Origin: Paenibacillus solani
GTDB lineage: Bacteria > Bacillota > Bacilli > Paenibacillales > Paenibacillaceae
Reading direction: 5' to 3'
Assembly (NCBI RefSeq): GCF_001277345.1
Contig: NZ_LIUT01000005.1
Span: 1-64,000 of the forward strand
DNA length: 64,000 nucleotides
Shown: piece after piece, positions 52,727 through 61,505 of the stretch
Layout: each line of letters begins with the position of its first letter
Numbering within the stretch: the stretch's first letter is position 1
The notes under the pieces: generated by a model
The model's database searches: none
Seen by the model: only the letters and a program-made list of their open reading frames with translations
Told to the model about the DNA's origin: nothing
Position numbers and translations under genes: made by a program

Positions 52727-53989
52727 ATGGGTATTTTTGACATATTCAAGAAGAAACCGGAGCCGGAGCCAAGGCCGCTATTTTATGATATCGTATGCCC
52801 TTACTGTTTCAGTAAGTTTGCTCCGAAAGAGGTGGTCTTCCGGGCTGCCCACGACCGTGAGGACGACGAGGATTATGCGCTTGGGGAAGACGAAGAGCTG
52901 AATCGTTACCGTGAACGCTTCGGACTGGATTCGGTTTATGATATGGAAGCGATCCTCCGTCCAAGCGATATACCGGAGGAAAAGCATATCTATTCGGATC
53001 ATGTACTGGTTGGATTGAACGACCGTTATGGTGTCGTCACGCGCAGACGGTTGTGCCCGAAGTGCCATAATGAGCTTCCGGTAACGGCCGGGAAGGTGCC
53101 GAGCAACATCATCTCGATCATCGGTGCTTCGCAGGTGGGCAAGTCGGTGTATATGACTTCGCTGATTCATACGCTGCAGCATACGACTGCGGATCATTTT
53201 GATGCGGCCTGCATGCCGCTGAATGCCGAGATCAGTCGTAAGTTCCGAACAGGTTACGAAGAGCCGTTGTTCGAGCGCGGGGATTTGCTGGCGTCTACGC
53301 AGAAAGAGAAGATGCAGGAGCCGTTCATTTTCCAATTCGTGTTCAAGGATGAGACCAAGCCGCCGTTAACGCTTGTCTTTTTTGACGTAGCAGGTGAAGG
53401 CATGGTAGACGAGGATTATTTGGGTCTCCATGGTCAGCATATCAAGAATTCCGCAGGCATTCTGTTTATGGTGGACCCGCTTCAAATCCGCTCCATCCGG
53501 GAGAAGATCCGCCTGAAATTCGGAGATCGGCCCGGGGAATGGGTATCCCAGTATGATGAGCCGCGGGATGTCGTGCTGACAATGTTCGGCGATTTCATCG
53601 CTTATGAGGATAAGGGAAAAACGGATATTCCGACGGCTGTCGTCTTAACCAAGAGTGATATGCTTCACGCGCTTAAGGATGAGGACGGCGAATATGTGAA
53701 GCTGAACAGCAATATTTTTAACAATGTGGTCCACCGCAAGTATTTGAATATGACCGAATTTGAGAATATTAACGGCGAAATCAGCCGGTTTATTGAGAAG
53801 GTCGACCGACCGTTCAAAGGCACGATGGATGTGTATTTCTCGGATACTGCGTACTTTGCCGTATCGGCACTTGGCAGCAACCCGGTCGATCAGAAGCTGC
53901 AGAGCGTTGTAAGCCCGATTCGCGTGGATGAGCCGTTTATTTGGCTTCTGTATAAGCTGAAGTATATTCAGGGGAGGGAAGAATCGTGA
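52727..53989 (+). CDS. Zinc-ribbon P-loop GTPase (DO-GTPase2-like)
   Basis: 420 residues. A split zinc ribbon, CPYC at 24-27 and CPKC at 110-113, precedes a GTPase domain with Walker A GASQVGKS (133-140), a switch-II/Walker B DVAGEG (220-225) and base-recognition TKSD (308-311). This set fits the TRAFAC-class double-GTPase families described for bacterial conflict systems that pair with GAP1 proteins. Its stop overlaps the start of the GAP1-like gene by four nt, matching that pairing. Cytoplasmic switch of the operon; nucleotide preference is inferred from TKSD. Confidence 0.85.
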   Translation: MGIFDIFKKKPEPEPRPLFYDIVCPYCFSKFAPKEVVFRAAHDREDDEDYALGEDEELNRYRERFGLDSVYDMEAILRPSDIPEEKHIYSDHVLVGLNDRYGVVTRRRLCPKCHNELPVTAGKVPSNIISIIGASQVGKSVYMTSLIHTLQHTTADHFDAACMPLNAEISRKFRTGYEEPLFERGDLLASTQKEKMQEPFIFQFVFKDETKPPLTLVFFDVAGEGMVDEDYLGLHGQHIKNSAGILFMVDPLQIRSIREKIRLKFGDRPGEWVSQYDEPRDVVLTMFGDFIAYEDKGKTDIPTAVVLTKSDMLHALKDEDGEYVKLNSNIFNNVVHRKYLNMTEFENINGEISRFIEKVDRPFKGTMDVYFSDTAYFAVSALGSNPVDQKLQSVVSPIRVDEPFIWLLYKLKYIQGREES

Positions 53990-56900
53990 CGGATTTCCCA
54001 TCCCGAACCATCCAGCAGCAGATGTACACGCGGGAGCGGCGGGGCATATTCCGCTCGGCGGAAGGCTTTGATACGGTGGCCCGTTCGTCCGGCCTGGATG
54101 CCGCCTTTATCAAAAAAGTGCTGCATCCCTTTTGCCAGTACGAAGCGCCCGCTGAGTTAACCGCACGCAGTGAGAAGGAAGCGGGAGCATATCCTCCTGC
54201 CCTGCATCTGTTCCATACGGAAACAGGGGAGACGGTGCTGGGACGAAGTGTATTTCAGCCAGCAGATTTCACCGGACTTCGAAGTGCCTTCTTTACGCAT
54301 CATTATGTGATTCCGGATGGTTTCCATGATAATGAGCATTCCGCTTATCAGACCTGGCTGCAGGCTTCCTTTGCCGATCATTATGATATCGAAGAGGGCA
54401 TGGATTTACCGCAGCTTCAAGCCCTTCCGGTACAAGCCGATTCACAGGCGGCGGTATCAAACCAGGCTGCGCCGGCTTTGCTGCAGGAACTGGGGATCGA
54501 TGAGAAGGTATTTAAGCAGCTGGTGTATGCATGCATTTCTGCTGCGGCAGGGAAGAAAAAGGTATACATTGTGCTGGATGTCCCGGTGGAACAGTTGTCC
54601 GCGAAGGCGGAGCAACTGCTCTTTGTGTTGTTTGGCCGCTTGCCCTATGCGCTGCGCCGAGTGCTTGGTTTTGTCACTTATGCCAAGGAGCCTCAGAGCA
54701 AGAAGGGGCTGCACGTCATGTTTGTGGAGAAGGGCGGTTTACGCCTGGGCGATCGCAGCATTGAGAAGGATTACTTGTTCGAACTGGCGGCGGGTAGAGT
54801 CATCAACGTGGATCTGAAAAAGTCCGAGCAGCCGTATCTTAATTTTGCGTGGGATACTCTCCTGGACCCGGAACGCTCGGAACGCTTTTATGCCTTTGCG
54901 GAGCAGATGCTTGCGGATATGGAGCCTTCACTTAGGATCTCGCTGGATAGCTATGATGACTTATGTGTGCTGTTTGAGATCGAGGAAGGCAGAGTGGACC
55001 TATACCGTGAGCATAAGCATGCGGTGCTGCGAGCCTTGCTGCTCTATTTGAAGCCGGTAGGCGCCTTGAATGCAAAAAGAAGGCTGGATCAGTTATTCCA
55101 TATCCTTTTTGCCCAGGAATTTGAGCTTGTCAAAGGCGGGCATGTACCGGATGCAGCGATTGCTGGATATGTTCGTGATTATCACGACATCAACCCCCGG
55201 GAGCATAATGACGGGATTGTGGAGTTTTTTATCCGCTCATTAAATAATGCCTTATCGAAGCAGCGTCAGGATGTGACCCAAGCGATTTATGAATTGCTGG
55301 AGGAAAGTCCGGCTCTAAGCCGAGCCTTCTATGCCAGGGTGCTGACCAGCCCAGGGCTGCCAGCTCTGCTGTTCGATCCCTATATGAAAAAGAGCATGCA
55401 GCAAACGGCAACCCCTACGGATCTGATCGATCTGATCAGCTTGTGGGTTCGGAATCATCCACTCCTGCTGGAGCAGGAGAACTATGTCCGGCTGGCGGAA
55501 GCACAGCTCGTGGATAAACTCCATCATGACTCAGAACCGGTAAGTGCGGTAAATGCCGTACTGGACCAACTGGATTCTTTGGAGCATCATCCAAAGCAGG
55601 GAATTGGTCGTTATTCGGGCGGAACTGCGTTTGCGGACCGTTTAATCTACGCGGCTAATCTCTTTCTCTTGCGCGAATTAGAACCTGAACAATTAAGCCG
55701 CAAGCAGCTGCTGGACATTGGGTTTCTGCGGATGCCGAAGGAGTTCCAGGCGTGGGTGGAGCGCTTTGATTCCCGAATTCGCTCAAAGGCTGCTGTCATG
55801 CTTGCGCTCTACCAGTGGTGCTCTCCAGGAGAGGATAGGGTGGAGGAAGTCTTGGCTGATCTCTCAGCCGAGGAGCGGGAACGAACCCAGCATATTATGC
55901 GGAAGTGGCTGCAACAGGATGTGGTGTCATCCAATTTTAAGGACATCACATTAGCCTTCTGTACCGAGATTCAGTCCGGTGCGGTAGATTATCGTGGGCT
56001 GCTCCTTTATTTGCATAAGCATGGCAAAAGCCCGGAAGTGGTATACCAATACATCGAGTGGTCTGTCAAGCAGCCGCTTTTCTCTAAAGCACGGGGGCTT
56101 GTGCCGGCCTATGCAAATGCGATTGTCCAATATTTTAAAACATATGACCGCGAGGCCTTCAAGAATAAAGAGTACGTGAAAACCTATTTCAGTTCTCCTT
56201 CACCTGCTCTTAAGCCGGTATATACGAAGGTTAGGGCTGAGTTGGCTTCGCCGTTCGTGCGTTTCATGCGGCGGAATTCCCGGCTCGTGCAAATAGTTTC
56301 GGCTTTGCTTGTGATTGTCATGGCCGGCGGCATCTATTTTATGGTCCAAGATGGGAAGACACCTGCGGATGGCGAGGCCGATCCGAATACGGATGGGACA
56401 CCTCCCGTTAATTCACAACCTGCCTCACCGGTTACCGATCCTGAGCAGCCAATCCTGACTGCGAAGACAGTGAAGGGAGAAGGCGAGGAAGCTGATAAGA
56501 CCGAGTTGATATTCCATTTTAAACAGCCAGCGGCTTGCCAGGAATTCAAAGTGGACAAGCTTCAGATTATAGGCAAGGATGAAAGCAATTTGTATGATTC
56601 GACGACAGGCTCAGAATTATCAAAGGAATGTGCCCAGGAAACGGCTGACGAAACAAATGCCGATCCTGCAGAGACAAACCCTGACTCTCCGGAGACAAAG
56701 CTTGACACAGAGCAACAAGCGGATAAGTCCACTGGGAACACCGAAAAAGATAGTGAGGCTGGCTCCGATGATGCTGTTGAGGGTGGGTTAAAAGCAAAAG
56801 ATACTCCTTCTTCAACAGGGGCGGGCACAGGCTCTTCTGATACCACTGAGAACGAAGATGTTCTATCTTCGGGCAGCGTAGATGATGTTCAGGAAAACCA

Positions 56901-57057
56901 GTCTTACACAAGTCAGGTTGTCTTGAAGCTGGATAAGGTGCTCGACTTGTCATTAGTCGAAAAGGTTGTTGCAGATGGCATCACGTATACGTTGGCTGAC
57001 GAAAGCTCGCTTTCAGAAGAACAAGCTCCGAAGAGCACGGCTGATGAAGGAGAATAA
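53986..57057 (+). CDS. GTPase-associated protein 1 (GAP1)-like with membrane anchor
   Basis: 1023 residues. The N-terminal 250 residues match the GAP1-N domain as I know it (IQQQMYTRERRGIFRSAEGF, FFTHHYVIPDGFHD). The middle (250-750) is alpha-helical repeat-like sequence as in GAP1-M. A transmembrane helix lies at about 766-785 (IVSALLVIVMAGGIYFMV), followed by about 235 external residues: an acidic Ser/Thr/Glu linker and a beta module (TSQVVLKLDKVLDLSLVEKVV). GTG start overlapping the GTPase stop. It would tether the GTPase to the membrane. The name GAP1 denotes gene association; GAP activity is unproven. Confidence 0.82.
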   Translation: MTDFPSRTIQQQMYTRERRGIFRSAEGFDTVARSSGLDAAFIKKVLHPFCQYEAPAELTARSEKEAGAYPPALHLFHTETGETVLGRSVFQPADFTGLRSAFFTHHYVIPDGFHDNEHSAYQTWLQASFADHYDIEEGMDLPQLQALPVQADSQAAVSNQAAPALLQELGIDEKVFKQLVYACISAAAGKKKVYIVLDVPVEQLSAKAEQLLFVLFGRLPYALRRVLGFVTYAKEPQSKKGLHVMFVEKGGLRLGDRSIEKDYLFELAAGRVINVDLKKSEQPYLNFAWDTLLDPERSERFYAFAEQMLADMEPSLRISLDSYDDLCVLFEIEEGRVDLYREHKHAVLRALLLYLKPVGALNAKRRLDQLFHILFAQEFELVKGGHVPDAAIAGYVRDYHDINPREHNDGIVEFFIRSLNNALSKQRQDVTQAIYELLEESPALSRAFYARVLTSPGLPALLFDPYMKKSMQQTATPTDLIDLISLWVRNHPLLLEQENYVRLAEAQLVDKLHHDSEPVSAVNAVLDQLDSLEHHPKQGIGRYSGGTAFADRLIYAANLFLLRELEPEQLSRKQLLDIGFLRMPKEFQAWVERFDSRIRSKAAVMLALYQWCSPGEDRVEEVLADLSAEERERTQHIMRKWLQQDVVSSNFKDITLAFCTEIQSGAVDYRGLLLYLHKHGKSPEVVYQYIEWSVKQPLFSKARGLVPAYANAIVQYFKTYDREAFKNKEYVKTYFSSPSPALKPVYTKVRAELASPFVRFMRRNSRLVQIVSALLVIVMAGGIYFMVQDGKTPADGEADPNTDGTPPVNSQPASPVTDPEQPILTAKTVKGEGEEADKTELIFHFKQPAACQEFKVDKLQIIGKDESNLYDSTTGSELSKECAQETADETNADPAETNPDSPETKLDTEQQADKSTGNTEKDSEAGSDDAVEGGLKAKDTPSSTGAGTGSSDTTENEDVLSSGSVDDVQENQSYTSQVVLKLDKVLDLSLVEKVVADGITYTLADESSLSEEQAPKSTADEGE

Positions 57058-57071
57058 ATATATGCACGGCA

Positions 57072-57104
57072 AGAGCAGACGGTAGATCCGTCTGCTCTTT
57101 TTTT
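57072..57104 (+). terminator. Terminator of the GTPase/tubulin operon
   Basis: Perfect 11-bp stem AGAGCAGACGG/CCGTCTGCTCT, five-nt loop, seven T. Confidence 0.93.
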
Positions 57105-57211
57105 GATTACCCTGCGGCATAAAGCACGTCAAGATTTACAATGTACTTGAAAATCTTAGAACAACAAGGCGTGGTGTGTGTTCTCAAAGGGTTTTATTTC
57201 AAATTTTAGTA

Positions 57212-57253
57212 TTGATAATGATTATCATTCTATGTATAATGATAATCATTATC
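57212..57253 (+). promoter_or_regulatory. Haem-uptake promoter embedded in two Fur boxes
   Basis: TTGATA (57212) and TATAAT (57235) with a 17-nt spacer. The -35 lies in a Fur-box-like GATAATGATTATCATTC (57214-57230) and the -10 lies in a second box at 57235-57253 matching GATAATGATAATCATTATC at 18 of 19 positions. Iron-loaded Fur would cover both promoter elements. Confidence 0.9.
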
Positions 57254-57288
57254 AATTACACACTACAAATTAATGGGAGGATTTCGTA

Positions 57289-58353
57289 ATGCGCATAGGT
57301 TCATGGAAGTTATACATATTTATCATTAGCTTGATTTTGCTTGTAGCCTGTGGAAATACAGAACCAGCAGGAAGTGAGGCAGCTGCGACGAATCAGCAGG
57401 TGGTTTCTGGGGATGATGGGGCAGATAACACGGTGGAAGCTGGAAAAGAAACTGACAATCAGGATTCTTCGACGGACAGCACGGTTGATAACAAGGAACC
57501 GTCGGGTGAACAAGTTGCAGTTGATGAAGCAAAAGTAAGCGAATTGTTGGCGCAATTCGGTGGAAAAACCCCGGAAACGGCGGTAACACTCTCGGTGGCC
57601 ATTACGGAATTGTATAACGCGCTGGGCCTTGAGCTGGCAGGCGTTCCTTCCACGCAGAGCCAGCTTCCGGCGGCATATGATGATGTTGAACGGATCGGAT
57701 CTTCTCATCAGCCGGATTTGGAGAAGATTGCAGCACTGCAGCCGGACACCATTCTCTCGCCTGCATCCATCAAGGAAAGCATCGACAAAATGTTTAAGCC
57801 ATCCGGACTTCCGGCAGCTTATCTGCCTGTTGACTCGCTGGATGAACTGAAGGCATCAACTGCGACGCTTGGGCGCTTGTATGGCAAAGAAGACAAGGCA
57901 CAGGAAGTGCTTCAAGCCTTTGCGAAGGAAGAGGCGCAGATCCTGACCGCGGTTGAAGGTAAAACGGCCCCGAAGGTTATGTTCCTGTTCGGTTCAACGG
58001 AATATCTGATGCTCATGAATGAAAATACGTTTGCAGGCAGCTTAGCGAAGAATTTGGGTGCTTCCAATGTAGTCGCTGACACCCTGAAATCTTCTGAAAC
58101 GTATGTCCCATTCAATATGGAAAGTGTAGTTGAAGCCAATCCGGATGTTATTCTGCTAGTTGCCCATGGTGACGCCGATGCGGTAGCAAAGAAGTTTGAG
58201 GAAGATGTGAAGAAGAACGGAGCATGGGAGAAACTGCAAGCCTTCAAGAATGGAAAAATGCAACCGCTCGATTATAACCTGTTCGGTGTGGCTTCATTGA
58301 CCAAGGCTCCCGAGGCATACAAAGCACTGTCCTCCATTCTGTACAGTGAATAA
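57289..58353 (+). CDS. Haem-binding lipoprotein, IsdE-like
   Basis: 354-residue class III (Peripla_BP_2) binding lipoprotein; lipobox LVAC with Cys21, a long Asp/Glu/Ser/Thr-rich linker to about 75, then two lobes joined by a helix. It resembles S. aureus IsdE: LPAAYDDVERIGSSHQPDLEKI and ANPDVILLVAHGDADAVAKKF. In IsdE, haem is held by a Met in the first motif and a His in the second; here the second His is H293, but the Met position appears to be H140. Downstream FecCD permease, ATPase and HugZ-like genes support haem uptake. Siderophore binding is the alternative. Confidence 0.85.
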   Translation: MRIGSWKLYIFIISLILLVACGNTEPAGSEAAATNQQVVSGDDGADNTVEAGKETDNQDSSTDSTVDNKEPSGEQVAVDEAKVSELLAQFGGKTPETAVTLSVAITELYNALGLELAGVPSTQSQLPAAYDDVERIGSSHQPDLEKIAALQPDTILSPASIKESIDKMFKPSGLPAAYLPVDSLDELKASTATLGRLYGKEDKAQEVLQAFAKEEAQILTAVEGKTAPKVMFLFGSTEYLMLMNENTFAGSLAKNLGASNVVADTLKSSETYVPFNMESVVEANPDVILLVAHGDADAVAKKFEEDVKKNGAWEKLQAFKNGKMQPLDYNLFGVASLTKAPEAYKALSSILYSE

Positions 58354-58367
58354 GGAGGCGTTTCAGT

Positions 58368-59363
58368 TTGGTTAAAGCAAAGCAAAAAAGGAAGCTGCTG
58401 CTGGTGATCATCGCTTTTGTCCTCTTGGTCATTGCGGTCATGATGTCAATGGGCATCGGGAGCGTCCGACTAACTCCGACTCAGACCTGGCAGACGCTGA
58501 TCGGGCGGGGAGATGATTATTGGAACACGATTCTGTGGGACATCCGGATTCCGCGAGTCCTGCTGGCGTTGATCATCGGTGCTAATTTGGCTGCTTCCGG
58601 TGCATTGCTTCAGGCTGTCATGCAGAATCCGCTGGCTGATCCAGGCCTTACCGGAGTCTCAAGCGGGGCAGCCGTCACGGTACTGTTTATCATGCTGGTT
58701 ATGCCGCAGTTTTCCGCCTTAATTCCATTAGGAGCTATTGTTGGCGGAGCCATTGCAGCGATTATGGTCTATACCTGGGCCTGGAGCAGACAGCGGGGAA
58801 TGACGCCGGTGCGGATTATTTTGTCAGGGGTAGCTGTTAATGCAGTATTTGGCGGTGTAATCGGATTATTGTCGATTCTGTACAGTGATAAATTGCCAGC
58901 GGCCCTGCAATGGATGAACGGCAGTCTTTCGGGAAAAGGCATGGGGGATGTCTATGCGATCCTGCCGTATTCCGCCGCAGGCTGGCTGATGGCTATTCTA
59001 TGCATCCGTCAAGCCAACATGCTTCGCTTGGGTGAACAGGCTGCACATCATCTGGGACAAAATGTGAACCAAGTCCGGATTTTGCTGTCTTTTGTGGCAG
59101 TGTTTCTGGCTTCGGTTTCAGTATCCAAGGTCGGTCTCGTTGGTTTTGTAGGATTGATCGTCCCGCATATGTCCCGAATACTCATTGGGTCGGACTATAA
59201 ATACAGCATCCCGTTCAGCCTCGTGCTGGGAGCCAGCGTATTAATAGTCGCCGATACAATCGGAAGGTCCGCATTCAGTCCGCTGGAAATTCCAGCGGGT
59301 ATTATTATGGCCATGGTGGGCGGCCCGTATTTCCTGTATCTCATGCGTAAAGGGGGAGCTTGA
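58368..59363 (+). CDS. Haem/iron ABC transporter permease (FecCD family)
   Basis: 331 residues, nine to ten hydrophobic helices, with family motifs RIPRVLLALIIGANLAASG, MQNPLADPGLTGVSSGAA, and the coupling-loop region GLIVPHMSRILIGSDY. Starts at TTG 58368, nine nt after AAGGAGG, and sits 14 nt after the binding-protein gene. A homodimer is expected. Confidence 0.93.
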   Translation: MVKAKQKRKLLLVIIAFVLLVIAVMMSMGIGSVRLTPTQTWQTLIGRGDDYWNTILWDIRIPRVLLALIIGANLAASGALLQAVMQNPLADPGLTGVSSGAAVTVLFIMLVMPQFSALIPLGAIVGGAIAAIMVYTWAWSRQRGMTPVRIILSGVAVNAVFGGVIGLLSILYSDKLPAALQWMNGSLSGKGMGDVYAILPYSAAGWLMAILCIRQANMLRLGEQAAHHLGQNVNQVRILLSFVAVFLASVSVSKVGLVGFVGLIVPHMSRILIGSDYKYSIPFSLVLGASVLIVADTIGRSAFSPLEIPAGIIMAMVGGPYFLYLMRKGGA

Positions 59364-59364
59364 T

Positions 59365-60138
59365 ATGCTGAAGCTTGAATCCATGAGTATCCGGTATGAG
59401 GACAAATCCGTTGTTCGTGATTTTTCATTTGAGGTGCTGCCGGGTGAGGTGGTGTCCATCATCGGTCCGAATGGTTCGGGTAAATCCACCATTTTAAAAG
59501 GAATAACAGGACTTATCCCTTGTGAGAGCGGGCAGGTGTTCATCGGTGAGGAGGAGCTGCGGAGCTTAAGCATCCGCGATGTATCCAGGCTGCTGAGCAT
59601 GCTGTCCCAAGCCAATTCCAGTCCAACGGACATGACGGTTGAGGAGCTGGTGACTTTTGGCCGCATGCCGCACAAGAAGTGGTATAAGCAGCTTAATGAT
59701 GAGGATTATCGGATTATGGAATGGGCACTGCAGCTGACGGGTATGGATCGTTACCGGGAGCGGCTGGTTTATTCTCTCTCGGGAGGAGAGGCTCAGAAGG
59801 CCTGGCTGGCAATGGCTCTTGCCCAATGTCCCAAAATATTACTACTGGATGAACCGACAACCTATCTGGATATTGCTCATCAGTTGGATGTGCTGGAGCT
59901 TGTTAAGACATTGAATCGTGAGCTGCAGCTCACGGTGGTTATGGTGCTCCATGATCTCAATCATGCCAGCATGTATAGTGATAAAGTATGCGTCGTTAAA
60001 CAAGGGAATGTAAGAGCATACGGGTCGCCGCAGGAAGTACTCACCCGGGAATTGATCCGGGAAGTTTACGGAGTAGAAACCGATATCGAAATCAAGAATA
60101 ACAGCAATCCGCGGATACATGTACTTCATAAAATATAA
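59365..60138 (+). CDS. Haem/iron ABC transporter ATPase
   Basis: 257 residues; Walker A GPNGSGKST (about 34-42), signature LSGGEAQKAWLAMALAQ, Walker B ILLLDEPTTYLD and switch His in VVMVLHDLNHA. FepC/FhuC type. Starts one nt after the permease stop. The signature LSGGEAQKA replaces the more common LSGGQRQRA, a conservative change. Confidence 0.94.
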   Translation: MLKLESMSIRYEDKSVVRDFSFEVLPGEVVSIIGPNGSGKSTILKGITGLIPCESGQVFIGEEELRSLSIRDVSRLLSMLSQANSSPTDMTVEELVTFGRMPHKKWYKQLNDEDYRIMEWALQLTGMDRYRERLVYSLSGGEAQKAWLAMALAQCPKILLLDEPTTYLDIAHQLDVLELVKTLNRELQLTVVMVLHDLNHASMYSDKVCVVKQGNVRAYGSPQEVLTRELIREVYGVETDIEIKNNSNPRIHVLHKI

Positions 60139-60160
60139 ATTTATACCGGGAGGCGTAAAG

Positions 60161-60682
60161 ATGAAAGTGATGGATACGGAGACGAGCAGGGAAAAATATA
60201 TGGAGTTTGCAGGGGGCATGAAAACACTGGTATTGAGTACGACGGATGAGAACGGAAGGCCGTTTATATCCTATGCACCTTTTGTGAAAATGGGAGGAAA
60301 GTTCTATATTTACATAAGCCGCATTGCGAATCATTATCGCCATTTGGAAGAGCGTTCTGCAGTGGATGTGATGCTGATTGCGGATGAAGCCGAAAGCGCG
60401 AATCTATTTGCGCGGGAGCGTGCCCGTTTTACCTGTGAGGCTAGGAACATCGGGGAGGAGGGAAATGAAGAAATTTTTGATCAATTTAAGCAAGTCTTCT
60501 CTCCTCAATTGATTACTATGCTGCGGAGCTTGGATTTCTCATTATTTGAGCTGGTGCCCTCGGAGGGACGGTATGTGGTGGGATTTGGTCAGGCATATGA
60601 TATTGATCTGTCAGCAGATCAGTTCCAGCATGTTGCGCGTGAGGGGCACAGTTCATCGGACACGAAGAATGAGGCCCAGTAG
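60161..60682 (+). CDS. HugZ/HutZ-like haem-utilisation protein
   Basis: 173 residues with the split-barrel flavin/haem fold of the pyridoxamine-5'-phosphate-oxidase superfamily (TLVLSTTDENGRPFISYAPFVKM, FYIYISRIANHYRHLEERSAVDVMLI). HugZ/HutZ proteins bind and degrade or store haem, which fits the transporter. I start at ATG 60161 behind GGGAGG; an upstream extension runs into the ATPase gene. Part of the Fur-controlled operon (22 nt after the ATPase). Confidence 0.87.
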   Translation: MKVMDTETSREKYMEFAGGMKTLVLSTTDENGRPFISYAPFVKMGGKFYIYISRIANHYRHLEERSAVDVMLIADEAESANLFARERARFTCEARNIGEEGNEEIFDQFKQVFSPQLITMLRSLDFSLFELVPSEGRYVVGFGQAYDIDLSADQFQHVAREGHSSSDTKNEAQ

Positions 60683-60716
60683 TAATACACTGTAATACGA
60701 GAGGAGTTTATTCAGC

Positions 60717-61196
60717 ATGTCAACCTTTGGAACGATACTGCCGGTATGGAATGCGATCCAGCAACGATTTCATGATATGGTAAAAGGCTTGCAGGAGGAT
60801 GATTTGCAGCTGCAGCTGGCAAATGATTCAGCAACTGTAGGTTATATGCTCCGCCATAATGCGGAAGTGGAATACATGTTTGCGTTCTGGTTCTTTGGAC
60901 TTCCTATGCCGGAGGAGCTGAAGGTACTAACCAGTCGGGGCTCGGCTGGCAGCCCAGCTGTTTTTACTAACCTGAACGAGTTGATTCAGCTGCTAGATGC
61001 TTCGAATGCTCACCTGATCGAGGGAATGTCCGGGCTTCCGGAAGAGAAATGGCATGAAACGATGAAGTGCCCGATCGGCCCTTCAACTCCCTTGGAAGCG
61101 GTGGGCCGTTTGATGTATCATACAGGGATTCATTCTGGACAGATTTCCTTCCTACGAAAGTACGGAGTGGTTTCCCAGAAGGAATGGGTTCAATAG
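60717..61196 (+). CDS. DinB-family four-helix protein
   Basis: 159 residues with the DinB/YfiT four-helix fold. Metal-site histidines are suggested by LRHNAEVEYMFAFWFFG (near 44), RLMYHTGIHSGQISFLRKYG (near 130). Such proteins include bacillithiol-dependent transferases and unknown thiol enzymes. Follows the HugZ-like gene by 34 nt, so it may share the operon. Its link to haem is unclear. Confidence 0.82.
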   Translation: MSTFGTILPVWNAIQQRFHDMVKGLQEDDLQLQLANDSATVGYMLRHNAEVEYMFAFWFFGLPMPEELKVLTSRGSAGSPAVFTNLNELIQLLDASNAHLIEGMSGLPEEKWHETMKCPIGPSTPLEAVGRLMYHTGIHSGQISFLRKYGVVSQKEWVQ

Positions 61197-61231
61197 AAGA
61201 AGGCTGGCTGGCGGTCAATAAAAAACAAACA

Positions 61232-61298
61232 CACCCCTAAAGTAGACATGGAATACAACCTTGTTGTAGACCGCTGATTACTGTTAGGGGTGCTTTTT
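61232..61298 (+). terminator. Terminator within a longer imperfect inverted repeat
   Basis: CACCCCTAA (61232-61240) pairs with TTAGGGGTG (61284-61292), followed by CTTTTTTG. An inner TACAAC/GTTGTA pair makes a roughly 60-nt near-palindrome, longer than a usual terminator. Confidence 0.75.
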
Positions 61299-61333
61299 TG
61301 TGTGCTGTATGTATAAAGCCATATAACGATTAA

Positions 61334-61505
61334 TTAACAGTCCTCGTAACACCATACATTAATCTGGTTGCCATAAGGATCATAGGTATGGAACATGACC
61401 ATTCTCATGTCGTTCGGCCGGGATTAGAATGCCTTTGGATTCATAGAAGCGGAGGGCACTAGGAACCATGCCTGTGCGTTCCGCAAATTGCGCGATGGTC
61501 ATCAT
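61334..61505 (-). pseudogene. Remnants of a MerR regulator and a VOC (glyoxalase-fold) protein
   Basis: On the minus strand ATG at 61505 starts a MerR helix-turn-helix (MTIAQFAERTGMVPSALRF, then YESKGILIPAERHENG) that stops after 41 codons. In the adjoining frame the sequence continues with FHTYDPYGNQINVW, the typical C-terminus of a VOC/glyoxalase-fold protein, ending at TAA 61334. A deletion has fused the start of one gene to the end of another. Confidence 0.65.

Noticed and set aside
39730..57104. Reading the locus as a type VII or type VI secretion cluster
   Set aside because: No FtsK/EssC-type ATPase, WXG100 protein, sheath, tube or baseplate gene is present; the domains seen fit GTPase/VWA systems instead.
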